Assembly: GCF_904846645.1 (NCBI RefSeq)
Contig: NZ_CAJHBO010000001.1
Coordinates: forward strand, 1 to 64,000
From: Psychrobacter sp. Pi2-1
GTDB taxonomy: Bacteria; Pseudomonadota; Gammaproteobacteria; Pseudomonadales; Moraxellaceae
Reading direction: 5' to 3'
Length of the DNA stretch: 64,000 bases
Part shown: positions 9,788-19,863 of the stretch, one piece after another
Layout: each line of letters begins with the position of its first letter
How positions within the stretch are numbered: position 1 is the stretch's first letter
Made by a program: the position numbers and the translations under genes
Notes under the pieces: generated by a model
Databases searched by the model: none
What the model saw: the letters and a program-made list of their open reading frames with translations, nothing else
Told to the model about the DNA's origin: nothing

Positions 9788-12040
9788 TTACACCCCTTGG
9801 TTTTCGATAAAGCCTTTGGCTTCAAATCTGGCAATATGTTGTAAAAATGCGGCTTTGGCTTGAGCAGGCTGATTGAACACCAGCTGCTGGCGCGTATCCT
9901 TGTCACCTATTGTTTGTTCAATGGTAATCTTCTTATGGGCAATGGTGATGTAAACATAAGCAATAGCGGTCTCTTGTGTGGTTAACGCTTGTGTCTTATC
10001 GCTTGCAGTTGCATGTGACTGGGCGGTTGGTTGTGCTAAGGCCGTCAAATCAAGTGTCGTTGCAACAGGTAATGTCATTAACGAGCTATGGGTTGCTTTT
10101 ACTTGTACGCTTTCTTGTTTGTTCTTAGGCTGATGTAAGCGCTTACTCGGTACACGTTTACTCAAGACACGAGTGTCATGCCAGCTATCATTGCCGGTGT
10201 TATTTGGGTCGTATTGGTTATATCGAAGTCGTAGCGCGATAAGATGCGCGCACACACCATGAGTGAGACGATGCTGCAAGTACTGCGGACAGCTGCATTC
10301 CGCCTTGGTAACTAGCCCTTCATCGCCTAATTGCAGCTGGCTGTGATAAGTACGTCTGTCTTCTTCGACATGAATATCTGCACGAATGGTAATACCTTTG
10401 ACGGCAACAGTCTGAACAGAGAACTTCTGCACGGCATCCGTACGGCTAATCAAATCAAAAGCCTGCTTTTCTGCCTCATTGTGGTAAGCAAACTGCGCCA
10501 TATCAAGCGGCACTTGGGTCAAAGGTCTGTAGTGATACAGCTGCGTCGCCATCTCATAGCGAATTGAGCCTTGCTGAGTACCTGACAGTAACCATTGCTG
10601 CACTTGTGAGTGAGAAACAGTCACAGATTTTAATGAAGCATCTGCTGATAGCGACTTTACCAAATCTTCTATCGTACTAGGAGTATTTGCCAGGGTTTTA
10701 ATCAATACGGACAAGCCATTATGCTCATCGTTACTATAGTTATTGCTGTCATCTAAGGTTGCTTTACTACTGTCTGACAAGCTTTCATTGGTAGCCAATG
10801 TATTATGCAGTGGGCGCTTGGGTAGTAACAAGTCAAAGTTCAATGACTGTGACCAGTTGGCTTGGCTGAAGCCTGTCATGGCAAAGGTGAAATGAAAGCC
10901 TTTACCTTTTAGTGTCCAATAGCTTGGCATGCCTTGACCCAGTAGCGACACCGAAACGCTGTCAGTATGTGGCAACAGACGTTTTAATAGGCTGAGACGA
11001 CGGCGACCCCATAAGCGAATCAGCTTTGCTTGTTGACCTTGATAGGGCTTTTGCTGTTGGCTGACTTGGCTAGTAACAGTGATGTTAAAAGGCTCTAATA
11101 TAATCACCGGCAGCTGCTGAGGTCTAAGCTCAATTAATAATCCACGGCGTTTGCCTTTGATATCAGCATGCATACGCAGCTCAAATAGCACGTTATACAA
11201 TGCGATTGGATCGAGATGGATGGTGTCTTGTGGTAATTGACCTGCAGACTGTACTTGTAGCAGCGCTCTGATCCAGCTTTTGGGCACGTTGATGCGCTTT
11301 TCTATGATCTGTTTTTTTACGGTGGGCGTGCTTACTGTACTATCAGTATCTGCTTCAGCTGTCTCTGGTTTGGCTTCGAGTAACTGTAAGCCGACCGCTT
11401 CATGACCGATATCTAATATCGTTTGTTGATGATCGCGTATTTTCTCAATACCATTAAACAACGCCGCACTGTAATCAATGCTTGTTGTGCCAAGGGTAGG
11501 TTTAGCACTTTGCTCAAAAATCTCATTGGTCAAGGTCAATTGAGCATAGCAGCCTTCATCACGGCTAAATACCTCAAAGCTAACACCTTGCTCATGCACC
11601 TGAATAATCGGGTCCAAAATACAAAAAGCCAGTGGGTCATTATCGAATAGCCACGTGAAATAATCACGCTGCGCAGTAAATAGGTTTTTGTTGCTGCTGG
11701 CACGGCGCATCTGCATAAATACCGTATACGCTGAGCGGTCTTTTGGCACATAGCGATAATCACTACTGACCACATCAAATAAGGCTAGCAAACTGTCACG
11801 AAAAACCAGGGGAGACTTGACCTTACCGTGGAAGTTAACCTCCGATCGATTCAGCTGAGCAAATAGAGCCACATGCTGAGTATGTTCGGTCGTTTGCGCC
11901 TCCGACAGTGAATCTGACGATTCGTTAACTTGACTGATTTGGCTAGGTGCGGCGTAGTCCAACTGCATCATCAGACCATCAGTGTTTGCTACTTCTGACT
12001 CTGTTTCTGATGCTTGGTCTAATTGATTGTCTATAGTCAT
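9788..12040 (-). CDS. Winged-helix/SWIM zinc-finger protein (retron XIII WH-SWIM partner)
   Basis: This 750-residue protein carries a SWIM zinc finger, C-x-C-x(12)-C-x-H at C582, C584, C597 and H599 (ECSCPQYLQHRLTHGVCAH). A likely winged-helix segment lies near 455-510, with SHSQVQQWLLSGTQQGSIRYE as its recognition and wing part. The first 450 residues are mostly beta/alpha regions I do not recognise. SWIM fingers bind DNA or protein. A WH-SWIM protein next to an ARM-repeat protein and a retron RT is the arrangement named type XIII. The start codon overlaps the stop of the 2574-aa gene by 4 bases (ATGA), and the RT follows 3 bases later, so translation is probably coupled and the products stoichiometric. 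Confidence 0.85.
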   Translation of the reverse strand: MTIDNQLDQASETESEVANTDGLMMQLDYAAPSQISQVNESSDSLSEAQTTEHTQHVALFAQLNRSEVNFHGKVKSPLVFRDSLLALFDVVSSDYRYVPKDRSAYTVFMQMRRASSNKNLFTAQRDYFTWLFDNDPLAFCILDPIIQVHEQGVSFEVFSRDEGCYAQLTLTNEIFEQSAKPTLGTTSIDYSAALFNGIEKIRDHQQTILDIGHEAVGLQLLEAKPETAEADTDSTVSTPTVKKQIIEKRINVPKSWIRALLQVQSAGQLPQDTIHLDPIALYNVLFELRMHADIKGKRRGLLIELRPQQLPVIILEPFNITVTSQVSQQQKPYQGQQAKLIRLWGRRRLSLLKRLLPHTDSVSVSLLGQGMPSYWTLKGKGFHFTFAMTGFSQANWSQSLNFDLLLPKRPLHNTLATNESLSDSSKATLDDSNNYSNDEHNGLSVLIKTLANTPSTIEDLVKSLSADASLKSVTVSHSQVQQWLLSGTQQGSIRYEMATQLYHYRPLTQVPLDMAQFAYHNEAEKQAFDLISRTDAVQKFSVQTVAVKGITIRADIHVEEDRRTYHSQLQLGDEGLVTKAECSCPQYLQHRLTHGVCAHLIALRLRYNQYDPNNTGNDSWHDTRVLSKRVPSKRLHQPKNKQESVQVKATHSSLMTLPVATTLDLTALAQPTAQSHATASDKTQALTTQETAIAYVYITIAHKKITIEQTIGDKDTRQQLVFNQPAQAKAAFLQHIARFEAKGFIENQGV

Positions 12041-15000
12041 TGACTGTCTCCTTCACCCTGATTGCTTTTTTGACTGCTGTCCTGACTACTTTGTGCTGCG
12101 ATAGATGACGACGGACGCTTTTGCTGTGCTCGTATCATGGCACGTTGCCAGCGGCGTAGTACTTTATAAGCAAGTCTCTGAATGTCTGAGTTTTCATGTG
12201 CCATAAGCGTCGTCAGCCATTGTTCAATATTTGGATCATGTAGCTGCCCAAGCGCTTCGATAGCACGGATGCGAACCGTCATCTCCATGTTGTCATTACT
12301 TGCACAATGATAAAGTGCGTCAGCGTCTTTTGCTCTGATCCACTGTAGTAGCTGTTGGTTGATTGGTATCTCGGTAGACGAGCCCTTATGTTTCAGCGCA
12401 TTCTTTACTACAGTTATTATGGATTTTTGGGTAGATGTACCGCTTTGTTCAATACGAGCAATCACAGTTCCTAGCAAGGATTGGTTGTCGTAAGTGAGCT
12501 GCGATTGAGTTGCTGTCGAGACAACGCTCAACGTTGGCACGATGCTTGATAGCATCTTATCTTCAGCGACAGGTCTAGCCAGCAATGCTAACAGCGCTTG
12601 CTGCCACCAACCGCTAATAGTCGTAGAGAGCAGTGGAATAGAGGTGATGATCAATGGTTGACGAGCATCATTGAGCCACTCAAGCATTGCCGCGATCTGC
12701 TTGGCTGCTACTTTATCGACAGCACCTTTAGCAGTTGTGATAGAAACATGACGCATGATTAACCACACCAGTTGCGAGATGGTGGTGCGTACTTGCTCAA
12801 CCATGCTAATCCACTGACTATTATTGATGGTCGTCGGACTGCGGTTGATGGTATCGATAAGCGTGTGCCATTGCTCGCTTGCAGTGTCAAAACGCTGCTG
12901 CAACATCGCAACCATCTCTTTATCAAGATAGCTGGTCGGATATTGGGTCAGATAGCACAGTCCAATATGCTGTGTCAGTATGTTACTACTGCTAATCAAC
13001 GCGGTAAGCTGCGATGTTGGCATATCTTGCTTAGCCATAATGGCATTTTGCAGTGCCATCAAAGTATCGGCTGGCAAGTGCGCACCATGCTGCGTGATAA
13101 ATGTTGCCAGCTCATCGATGCTGCTATTATCAATAATACGCTTTAGGCTCAAACGCTCCGTCTCTTCTACAAAATCATCATTATGGCTTTGAATGGCTGC
13201 CCAATCATAAGGATAAATCTGCGACGCCAGACTGCCCCAAGTTTTTTGTGCCGCAGTATAAGCCACCATAAGCACTGCACGGTCTAGGTTTCTCATCTTT
13301 AAGATATCTAAAATTAATGCTTTATTGGCATCGTTATCATTCATCTGCAGTAGCCATACCGCATGCCTTTGCGGACGGGAAAATATGGCTTTATCAAGAT
13401 GAGTGCGTATATAGCTGCGTATTTGTTCCCAAGCAGGCGTTGTGTTGAGCCAGCGCAGTCCATTTAACCAATGGACAATGGCGGGATTGGTGAAATGGAC
13501 GGCGGGGTCTGACAAGTGCGATTTTAATAGCTCAAAAATATGCGAACTATGCTCAAAGTCACCACCTTGTGCAAGGCGACCTAAGGCTTCGCTAGCCACG
13601 TCTTGCAGGTAATGCTCGTCGTCCTCGGCCAGTTTGATTAACTTATCATAGGCTTTGTATAAGGTATGAACCTGTAAGTTTTTATCGGCATTGTCCGCAG
13701 GCGAGCTAGCATTAGGCGAGTTATCACTTTGATTTTGGTTTTGATGGTCACTGCTGCCTAGTAGCTCGCCAATGGCTAACACACTGCAGCTGCGGAACTC
13801 AGCATCAGGGTTATAATCGATCGTGGCCATCAAGATATTGACTCCATCAGCATGACCACACTTAGCCAGTCCTTCAGCCGCCGCAAATTGCACATCGGCG
13901 TCTTTATTACGCAGGGCGTTTTGTAATGAGGCAATGCTGCTATGTCGTCTTTTGGCACGATATGCCAGTGCCTCGACCAATTTAAAGGTATGATTAGCTG
14001 GCATCTGCTCGTAGGCTAACGCCAAAGCACTATCAATGCGCGAGGATAAATCACTGTCGTCCGATTGTACCCATGCAAGTGACGGCAATAGCAGCGCGGC
14101 AAGTGCATAATCACTATGACTCATAAGGGTCGTAAACAGTGACAGCAAGACTTTCGAGTCTCTAGGATGCTGACGTTGTAACCAACGCGTGTCTTCACGC
14201 TCATCTAGGTAGTCATCGATGTTTTGATCGTAACCGCTGATTTTCACCAAAGTGTCAAATAAGTATTTACGCTCTTCTTTATGCTTTTCTGGCGTGTACT
14301 CAAACAGATTCTCTAAACGCTGTAGTAATGGTGCGACCAGATGCGTATTACGCAGGTCAGCGATATCACCATAAATAAACTGCTTAGGTTTTTTGATATG
14401 GGGATCGTCAAGTAAGGCTAATAATCGTAAGTGCGCTTCATTAGCAACTTGTTCAGCAGTCGCAATATCAAAGCTGCTCTCCAAACCATTCTTTAAATGA
14501 CCCTCTAAAGTGTTCTTATTGATGAATTGGTACGAGGTGAGTGCATCGACAAGCAAATTCCAGCTACGGTATTTCTCATTACTCGCTTGAGCATCTTCAG
14601 CAAAATCAAATAAGCTATCAAATAGCGTGCTGTCTGCAAACAGTACGTCATGAAACTCGACCAGTTGACTCAGTGCTTGATATTTTGCATTCCAATCATC
14701 ACTCTTCACAGCGTGCAGCAAAAATGTCAGTTTGTCTTGACGCTGCCCTGACGGCGATTGACTGTCTGCAAAGGGCGTGACGATGACTTGTTTCCATTCA
14801 GCAACGATCTGAGGCAGTAGCGACTGACAATATGTCTGTAGCCCAAGCAAGCTGGCTGGCAGATGGCCTAGTCGGCCTTTTAGCAGCTGATAGGTCTCTT
14901 CTGCTAAGGTGTGATTATTGGTTTTTAACAAATCAATGAGTTGTTGATCAGCGCTACTACTGACAGTCGCTGTATCCGATGGTTTGCTTTGCTGCTGTAT

Positions 15001-18000
15001 GGCATCGTTCTTTGCGGTATCTAACAATAAATCCAAGCCGCGTTTGACCATATCTCGATAGGGCGTGCTCATGGCATAGTCAGCCAGCTTTTTGGTAGGC
15101 ATGTTTAGCTTGTACAAGCATTCCCATGCCAGCTCACGAGTGTCAAAACTACGGTGGTTAAGTAGTGGTAATAGCACGCGACTGGTACTGTCCCGCCAGT
15201 CCTCATCGTTATTAGTGTTAAGCTGCGATGATTGAGTAGCAAGCCACATTAGCCCTCGAATGGCTTGGTCTGTAGTGCTGCTATTAGCATAATAATCATC
15301 GCCTGCGCGTATGACGCCAATCCAAGCGCCAAAAGCAAGAGATTGGTATGGATAATGCAACTCGGAACTGTCTTGCTTATCAGTAGAAGAGCTACCTACT
15401 GTTTGCGCATCGTCGTTTGAAACATCCTGAATAGAGGCTGATACAGGGTGAACACTTAACAATGCCTGCAAACTGCGTTGCCATTTTTGTAATGTCTCAA
15501 ACACATCGTCCTCATCGTCATAGTAGTCATGGGCGAGTAATTCAGATAAGTTGCAGATAACATCGATAGTTTGGGCGCGTACCAATGGCTGCTGATGGCG
15601 ACTGAGGTTGGCGAGCTGTTGTAAGTTTTCGGTACTGACGGTTGTCAGGATACTTGCTCGGATAGAGGCCGTATTATGCGATTGTCCTTTAACACCACCT
15701 TTATCTGCCGTGTTTGGCATGGCATCTATCGTCATCGTAATGACTTCAGAGTGAGAAGATAAAATACTGCCTAATTGACGTGACAAGTAATCACTCAAAT
15801 ACTGCCATGCTGACGATAGTGCTGACTGGTTATTAGGGTGTTGTACGTCATTTGGGTAACGAGCGAGTATGTTGGCGTAGACTACTGCCGTGTCATTATC
15901 GGCAAAGCTTAGGGCTTCTATCAGTCGGTTGGGTCGACCAGTGCTAGTAGCGGTCTTTTCAGGAGTTGGCCTGTTATCGTGCCAGCCATTCTGTAAGTCA
16001 TTAAATATCAATAACAGTCTGGCTGATACTGCATAGGACTCTGACTCAAACAAAGGCTGTAATTGCCGTGCATGTGTAATACCTAAACCGTGCTGCGCTT
16101 GTAGCCAATGCGTAGGCGTCATCGGTGCAACAAGCGTACTAAGATTGTCTGTTTCGTCTCTTATGTTATGAGTAAGGAAGTACTGCCCGCGAGCATCACC
16201 CAAAATAGCCAAACACAAACTGGCTGATTGATTGATAATGTCGCGCTCATCTTTTTGCCATTTCACCAGTAGATCAATGTCCTCGAAAGAAACTATCTGC
16301 GTAATCTTTGGTGCAAGAGGTTTAAAATCAGCATCAGAGTGGTGTAGATATTTAGCATACCAACCTAACGCATCATGCTTTGATGGGTATGCCAGTTTAG
16401 ACAAACCAAACAGTGCTTGGCTTACATGATTGTGCCACTGGGTATAGCTATCACTTTTCTTGCCTTGAGAGGGCATAGGCAGTTCTAGATAGTGTTTAAA
16501 GACTTGATACGCTTGTTCATCACTCCGCTGTGCCTGTTCTTCGTCAGCATATAGGCGTGATTGACTGGCCAGTAGTTGCGCGACTGTTAGCTGAATATCA
16601 GGATAAGGGCTGTTGAGGGCTGCGGTAATCAATGCTTCGTGATGATTCGGTTGATCATCGGCGCTACTATCATCTAGGCTACTGTGATCCGCTAAAATAG
16701 TAGACTGTAAGTCTGTCAGCGCCAAAGCGACCGTCAAAGCTTGTTTACGTAGCTCAATACTGTCATCAGCGAACATGGCCACTAGAGCTGGCATCAGTTG
16801 TGTCAGCTGAGTCGTATTCGCTCTGGCTTGCACTGTCGTAAGGGCCAGTTGCTTAGTGTCCGCATAAGGGCTGGCAAGTGCATTTAACATGACGTCAGCA
16901 AACCCTAAGTGTTTGCTCTGTTTCAATGCGATGTCAAAGGCTTGCTTACGGATGGCGGCAAACGTATCCGCAAAGAACAGGGTCAGGACAGCTTGATTGG
17001 TCTTTTGGTGATTCGTTTCTTCAGTGTTATTGGCTTTATTTGTTTTATGCTTCGAGTTCATCGCTAGCAACAGTCGTTGCCATTCCTCTATAGCCACTTG
17101 GTGCACATCTTCAAAGAGGCTTTTCTGCAATAACTCAATGATGTCAACGATAGCCTTGTCAGGTGACTGCTTAAATTGGCGGTTTAATAGAACTTTAACC
17201 ACTTCTAACCGAATACTGGTAAAAGGGTTGTTCAATGCCTGTAGCAGTATGTCTATCATCTCTGACGACATCTGAACGCTTTTATCACTGCTATCACCAC
17301 TATTTGAGCTATCTGCTGCAACATGCTTTAAAAACAGCGCTAAAGACTGCTCGTGAATGTCTTGATGCTTAGAAGCAAAACCCGTCGCAGCCCAAGACAA
17401 TGCATTGTCTGCCAATTTGCCATAGGCTTGCATAGCCACTTGGCGCACGCCAGCGTCCTTATCATCTAGTAATGTCGGTAGGACTGCTTTGGCATCTTCT
17501 ATATTTAAATGACCAAGCGCGGTAGCGACACCAGCACGGATGATGGCACTGTCATCATGGCTCATTAGGCTAATCAGGGTGCCAAACGCTCGTTTGTCTT
17601 GTAGGCAAGCCAGCGCATAAGCTGCTCGGAAACTGATATCTTCGTGACTATTGCTTAAGCTTTGTAATAAGGGCTCTAACGTATCATTGCCTAGATTTAT
17701 AGATTCATCAGTAGGCTTCTTGGATTTGGCCGTTTTAGCCTTACTTTTAGACTTAGATGCTTGGGTACTATCTGCTTGCGAGATAAAATCTTGCGTAGAT
17801 AAGGTTAAACGGATCGCCTCATCGGATTCTGATGGTTTAACACTCTTATCATTCGCCGCTGTACTACTAGCGTTATCTAGTAGCGTACCGCGCAGTAAGC
17901 GAAAGTCATCAAAATCAGACAGGGTACGCAATGTTTGCGTGTCACCTTGCTGTTTCAACGCCTCTATCAACTCAGGCTGAGACAGTAATGAGACGTAAAA

Positions 18001-19761
18001 CGCCGTTTGCCTAATCTCTGTATTACGATGATTCTGTAGCAGCATCAATTGACGTGAGACTTCAAGATGGTTTAGCATGCCGCGCTGATACAGACGAATC
18101 AGTCCTGACTGGACAATGTCTGACTGATTGCAGTCTAATGCCATCAAATCTGCTTGCGGACTATTCTCTGGCAACAGTGTCTCAAGTGAGGCCAATGCTT
18201 GCTTGCGAATATTCGCAAAACTGTGTGACAACGCGTCTCTTAAAATAGGTAAGATGCGGCGCTGGCTGGTGGCATCCTTCATCGCGACCTTTAGGTAACC
18301 TTGTAACGCAGAAGCCACCACTTCTTCGTAATAACGGTTTTTAAAAGCTTCTTCTAAATAATGCAACGGGCGCTTCGCCGTACTTGCGCGATCGGCCAAG
18401 GCATGAAAAGCAGCAAGACGTACTTTTGCACTGTGCTCCGAGCTTAGTTGCTGCTCTAAAACCTGTGCAGTTTTATCAAGATTAGTAGTAGCAACCCACT
18501 GTACCAATTGCAATGCTTGGTTGGCCGTGAGCGTATCGCTGTCTGCAAGTAATTTTTTAACCAGCTCTAATGTTTGGTTATCTGCTTGCGCCTGTAGCAG
18601 CGCCAAGCCTTCTTTAAACGACACATCGTTATTGTTTGAGGCATCTGTCAGTAATTGGCCGATTCTCTGATAGCCATCTTTGATAATATAAGTGACTGGT
18701 AATAGCTTGCTATTTTTTGCCGTACTATTTTGTGAGGTGCTATTCTGTGACGTACTTTGAGTATGGTCAATAGGTATGAAACGTAAGCTCTGATCAGCAC
18801 TGACGACGATGAGCGCTGGTTGTTCAGCATAAGAAGATAAGACGATCTGTCGAGCCTTGGTTAGATCCTCTTTACAGCTGTTTGGTTGACCTTTATCAAA
18901 TGCCCACGATTTAACACTCTTGTCATCTGCTGCGGTAAATAACCGTGTGTCTGAGACACAAAGCGCCGTGATCATTTCACTGTGTTGGCTAGACTTGGCT
19001 CTATCAACAGGGTGCAGGTCGCCTTGGACATGAGTACGGTACAAGCACTTATCTGCACCTGCTGAGAAGAAGTATTGACCGACCGGCTCAAAACAAAGCG
19101 CGTTCACTTTACCTTGATGGAGCTGTTTGCGGCTACTTAGATTAAGCTGAGCACCATCTGATGCCCATTGATAGCTACTAACATCTCCCGCTTTATCTGC
19201 CACCACGAGCCACGAGCCATCACTTGACGTTGTTAGCGCGGTTAATGCAGGCTCCTTACTTGATACTGCTATAGAAGACGAATAAGGTTCAATGATGACA
19301 GTACTGCTGGCTTGGCTGTCCTGATAAGGCCATACTACGATATGTTTTGGGTATAGAATAGCCAACGCATCTTGTAGTGGTGCCATTGCTACGGCACGGC
19401 CTATAGCATTGTTATTATTTTTAGGTGCATCGAACAAGGATGTAGCACTGGTCTTCTTAACTTTCTTTGCTTGCCAATCCGTTTGGTAAAGATGACCATC
19501 GTCACCAATCATCACAATAGTGCTGTCATCTATTTTGGTGATGGCTTGCATCGCACAAGGCAGCGCTGTTGTCGATAAGCTAAATTGCTCACCTTGTTGA
19601 TCAAGGATGTATAAGACCGTAGTAGATGCTTGCTGCTGGCGAGTAATAAAAAGACTGCGCCCATCTTGTTTGGTTGTCTTTTGAGTTGCCGCTTGGGTAC
19701 TGTTGGCCTTACTGACTAAGCCCATAATTTGACCCCAATAGGGGAGTGTTATTGTTTTCAT
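12037..19761 (-). CDS. Giant WD40 + HEAT/ARM-repeat protein (retron XIII ARM partner)
   Basis: A single intact frame of 2574 residues. Residues about 1-340 look like a WD40-type beta-propeller, with blades such as VNALCFEPVGQYFFSAGADK and ITALCVSDTRLFTAADDKSVKSW. The remainder is mainly helical HEAT/ARM repeats (for example PVLPTLLDDKDAGVRQVAMQAYGKLA-type helices, kept short here), broken by Ser/Asp/Asn-rich linkers near 665-690 and 2000-2020, and a Gln/Ser-rich C-terminus. No nuclease, ATPase or protease motif was seen. Known logic of such proteins is large scaffolding or sensing. Together with the SWIM and RT genes it fits the type XIII retron ARM component. It lies 102 bases downstream of the BRCT gene and overlaps the SWIM gene by 4 bases. 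Confidence 0.85.
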   Translation of the reverse strand: MKTITLPYWGQIMGLVSKANSTQAATQKTTKQDGRSLFITRQQQASTTVLYILDQQGEQFSLSTTALPCAMQAITKIDDSTIVMIGDDGHLYQTDWQAKKVKKTSATSLFDAPKNNNNAIGRAVAMAPLQDALAILYPKHIVVWPYQDSQASSTVIIEPYSSSIAVSSKEPALTALTTSSDGSWLVVADKAGDVSSYQWASDGAQLNLSSRKQLHQGKVNALCFEPVGQYFFSAGADKCLYRTHVQGDLHPVDRAKSSQHSEMITALCVSDTRLFTAADDKSVKSWAFDKGQPNSCKEDLTKARQIVLSSYAEQPALIVVSADQSLRFIPIDHTQSTSQNSTSQNSTAKNSKLLPVTYIIKDGYQRIGQLLTDASNNNDVSFKEGLALLQAQADNQTLELVKKLLADSDTLTANQALQLVQWVATTNLDKTAQVLEQQLSSEHSAKVRLAAFHALADRASTAKRPLHYLEEAFKNRYYEEVVASALQGYLKVAMKDATSQRRILPILRDALSHSFANIRKQALASLETLLPENSPQADLMALDCNQSDIVQSGLIRLYQRGMLNHLEVSRQLMLLQNHRNTEIRQTAFYVSLLSQPELIEALKQQGDTQTLRTLSDFDDFRLLRGTLLDNASSTAANDKSVKPSESDEAIRLTLSTQDFISQADSTQASKSKSKAKTAKSKKPTDESINLGNDTLEPLLQSLSNSHEDISFRAAYALACLQDKRAFGTLISLMSHDDSAIIRAGVATALGHLNIEDAKAVLPTLLDDKDAGVRQVAMQAYGKLADNALSWAATGFASKHQDIHEQSLALFLKHVAADSSNSGDSSDKSVQMSSEMIDILLQALNNPFTSIRLEVVKVLLNRQFKQSPDKAIVDIIELLQKSLFEDVHQVAIEEWQRLLLAMNSKHKTNKANNTEETNHQKTNQAVLTLFFADTFAAIRKQAFDIALKQSKHLGFADVMLNALASPYADTKQLALTTVQARANTTQLTQLMPALVAMFADDSIELRKQALTVALALTDLQSTILADHSSLDDSSADDQPNHHEALITAALNSPYPDIQLTVAQLLASQSRLYADEEQAQRSDEQAYQVFKHYLELPMPSQGKKSDSYTQWHNHVSQALFGLSKLAYPSKHDALGWYAKYLHHSDADFKPLAPKITQIVSFEDIDLLVKWQKDERDIINQSASLCLAILGDARGQYFLTHNIRDETDNLSTLVAPMTPTHWLQAQHGLGITHARQLQPLFESESYAVSARLLLIFNDLQNGWHDNRPTPEKTATSTGRPNRLIEALSFADNDTAVVYANILARYPNDVQHPNNQSALSSAWQYLSDYLSRQLGSILSSHSEVITMTIDAMPNTADKGGVKGQSHNTASIRASILTTVSTENLQQLANLSRHQQPLVRAQTIDVICNLSELLAHDYYDDEDDVFETLQKWQRSLQALLSVHPVSASIQDVSNDDAQTVGSSSTDKQDSSELHYPYQSLAFGAWIGVIRAGDDYYANSSTTDQAIRGLMWLATQSSQLNTNNDEDWRDSTSRVLLPLLNHRSFDTRELAWECLYKLNMPTKKLADYAMSTPYRDMVKRGLDLLLDTAKNDAIQQQSKPSDTATVSSSADQQLIDLLKTNNHTLAEETYQLLKGRLGHLPASLLGLQTYCQSLLPQIVAEWKQVIVTPFADSQSPSGQRQDKLTFLLHAVKSDDWNAKYQALSQLVEFHDVLFADSTLFDSLFDFAEDAQASNEKYRSWNLLVDALTSYQFINKNTLEGHLKNGLESSFDIATAEQVANEAHLRLLALLDDPHIKKPKQFIYGDIADLRNTHLVAPLLQRLENLFEYTPEKHKEERKYLFDTLVKISGYDQNIDDYLDEREDTRWLQRQHPRDSKVLLSLFTTLMSHSDYALAALLLPSLAWVQSDDSDLSSRIDSALALAYEQMPANHTFKLVEALAYRAKRRHSSIASLQNALRNKDADVQFAAAEGLAKCGHADGVNILMATIDYNPDAEFRSCSVLAIGELLGSSDHQNQNQSDNSPNASSPADNADKNLQVHTLYKAYDKLIKLAEDDEHYLQDVASEALGRLAQGGDFEHSSHIFELLKSHLSDPAVHFTNPAIVHWLNGLRWLNTTPAWEQIRSYIRTHLDKAIFSRPQRHAVWLLQMNDNDANKALILDILKMRNLDRAVLMVAYTAAQKTWGSLASQIYPYDWAAIQSHNDDFVEETERLSLKRIIDNSSIDELATFITQHGAHLPADTLMALQNAIMAKQDMPTSQLTALISSSNILTQHIGLCYLTQYPTSYLDKEMVAMLQQRFDTASEQWHTLIDTINRSPTTINNSQWISMVEQVRTTISQLVWLIMRHVSITTAKGAVDKVAAKQIAAMLEWLNDARQPLIITSIPLLSTTISGWWQQALLALLARPVAEDKMLSSIVPTLSVVSTATQSQLTYDNQSLLGTVIARIEQSGTSTQKSIITVVKNALKHKGSSTEIPINQQLLQWIRAKDADALYHCASNDNMEMTVRIRAIEALGQLHDPNIEQWLTTLMAHENSDIQRLAYKVLRRWQRAMIRAQQKRPSSSIAAQSSQDSSQKSNQGEGDSQ

Positions 19762-19863
19762 GGTGTTATCTCAGTTGAGGTGACGTCATATTTTTTTGAG
19801 TATCTTTTTTTGAATATAAAAGCTTGCTAGTAGCTATTTATCTATATCTGTTTGCCAAAGCCG

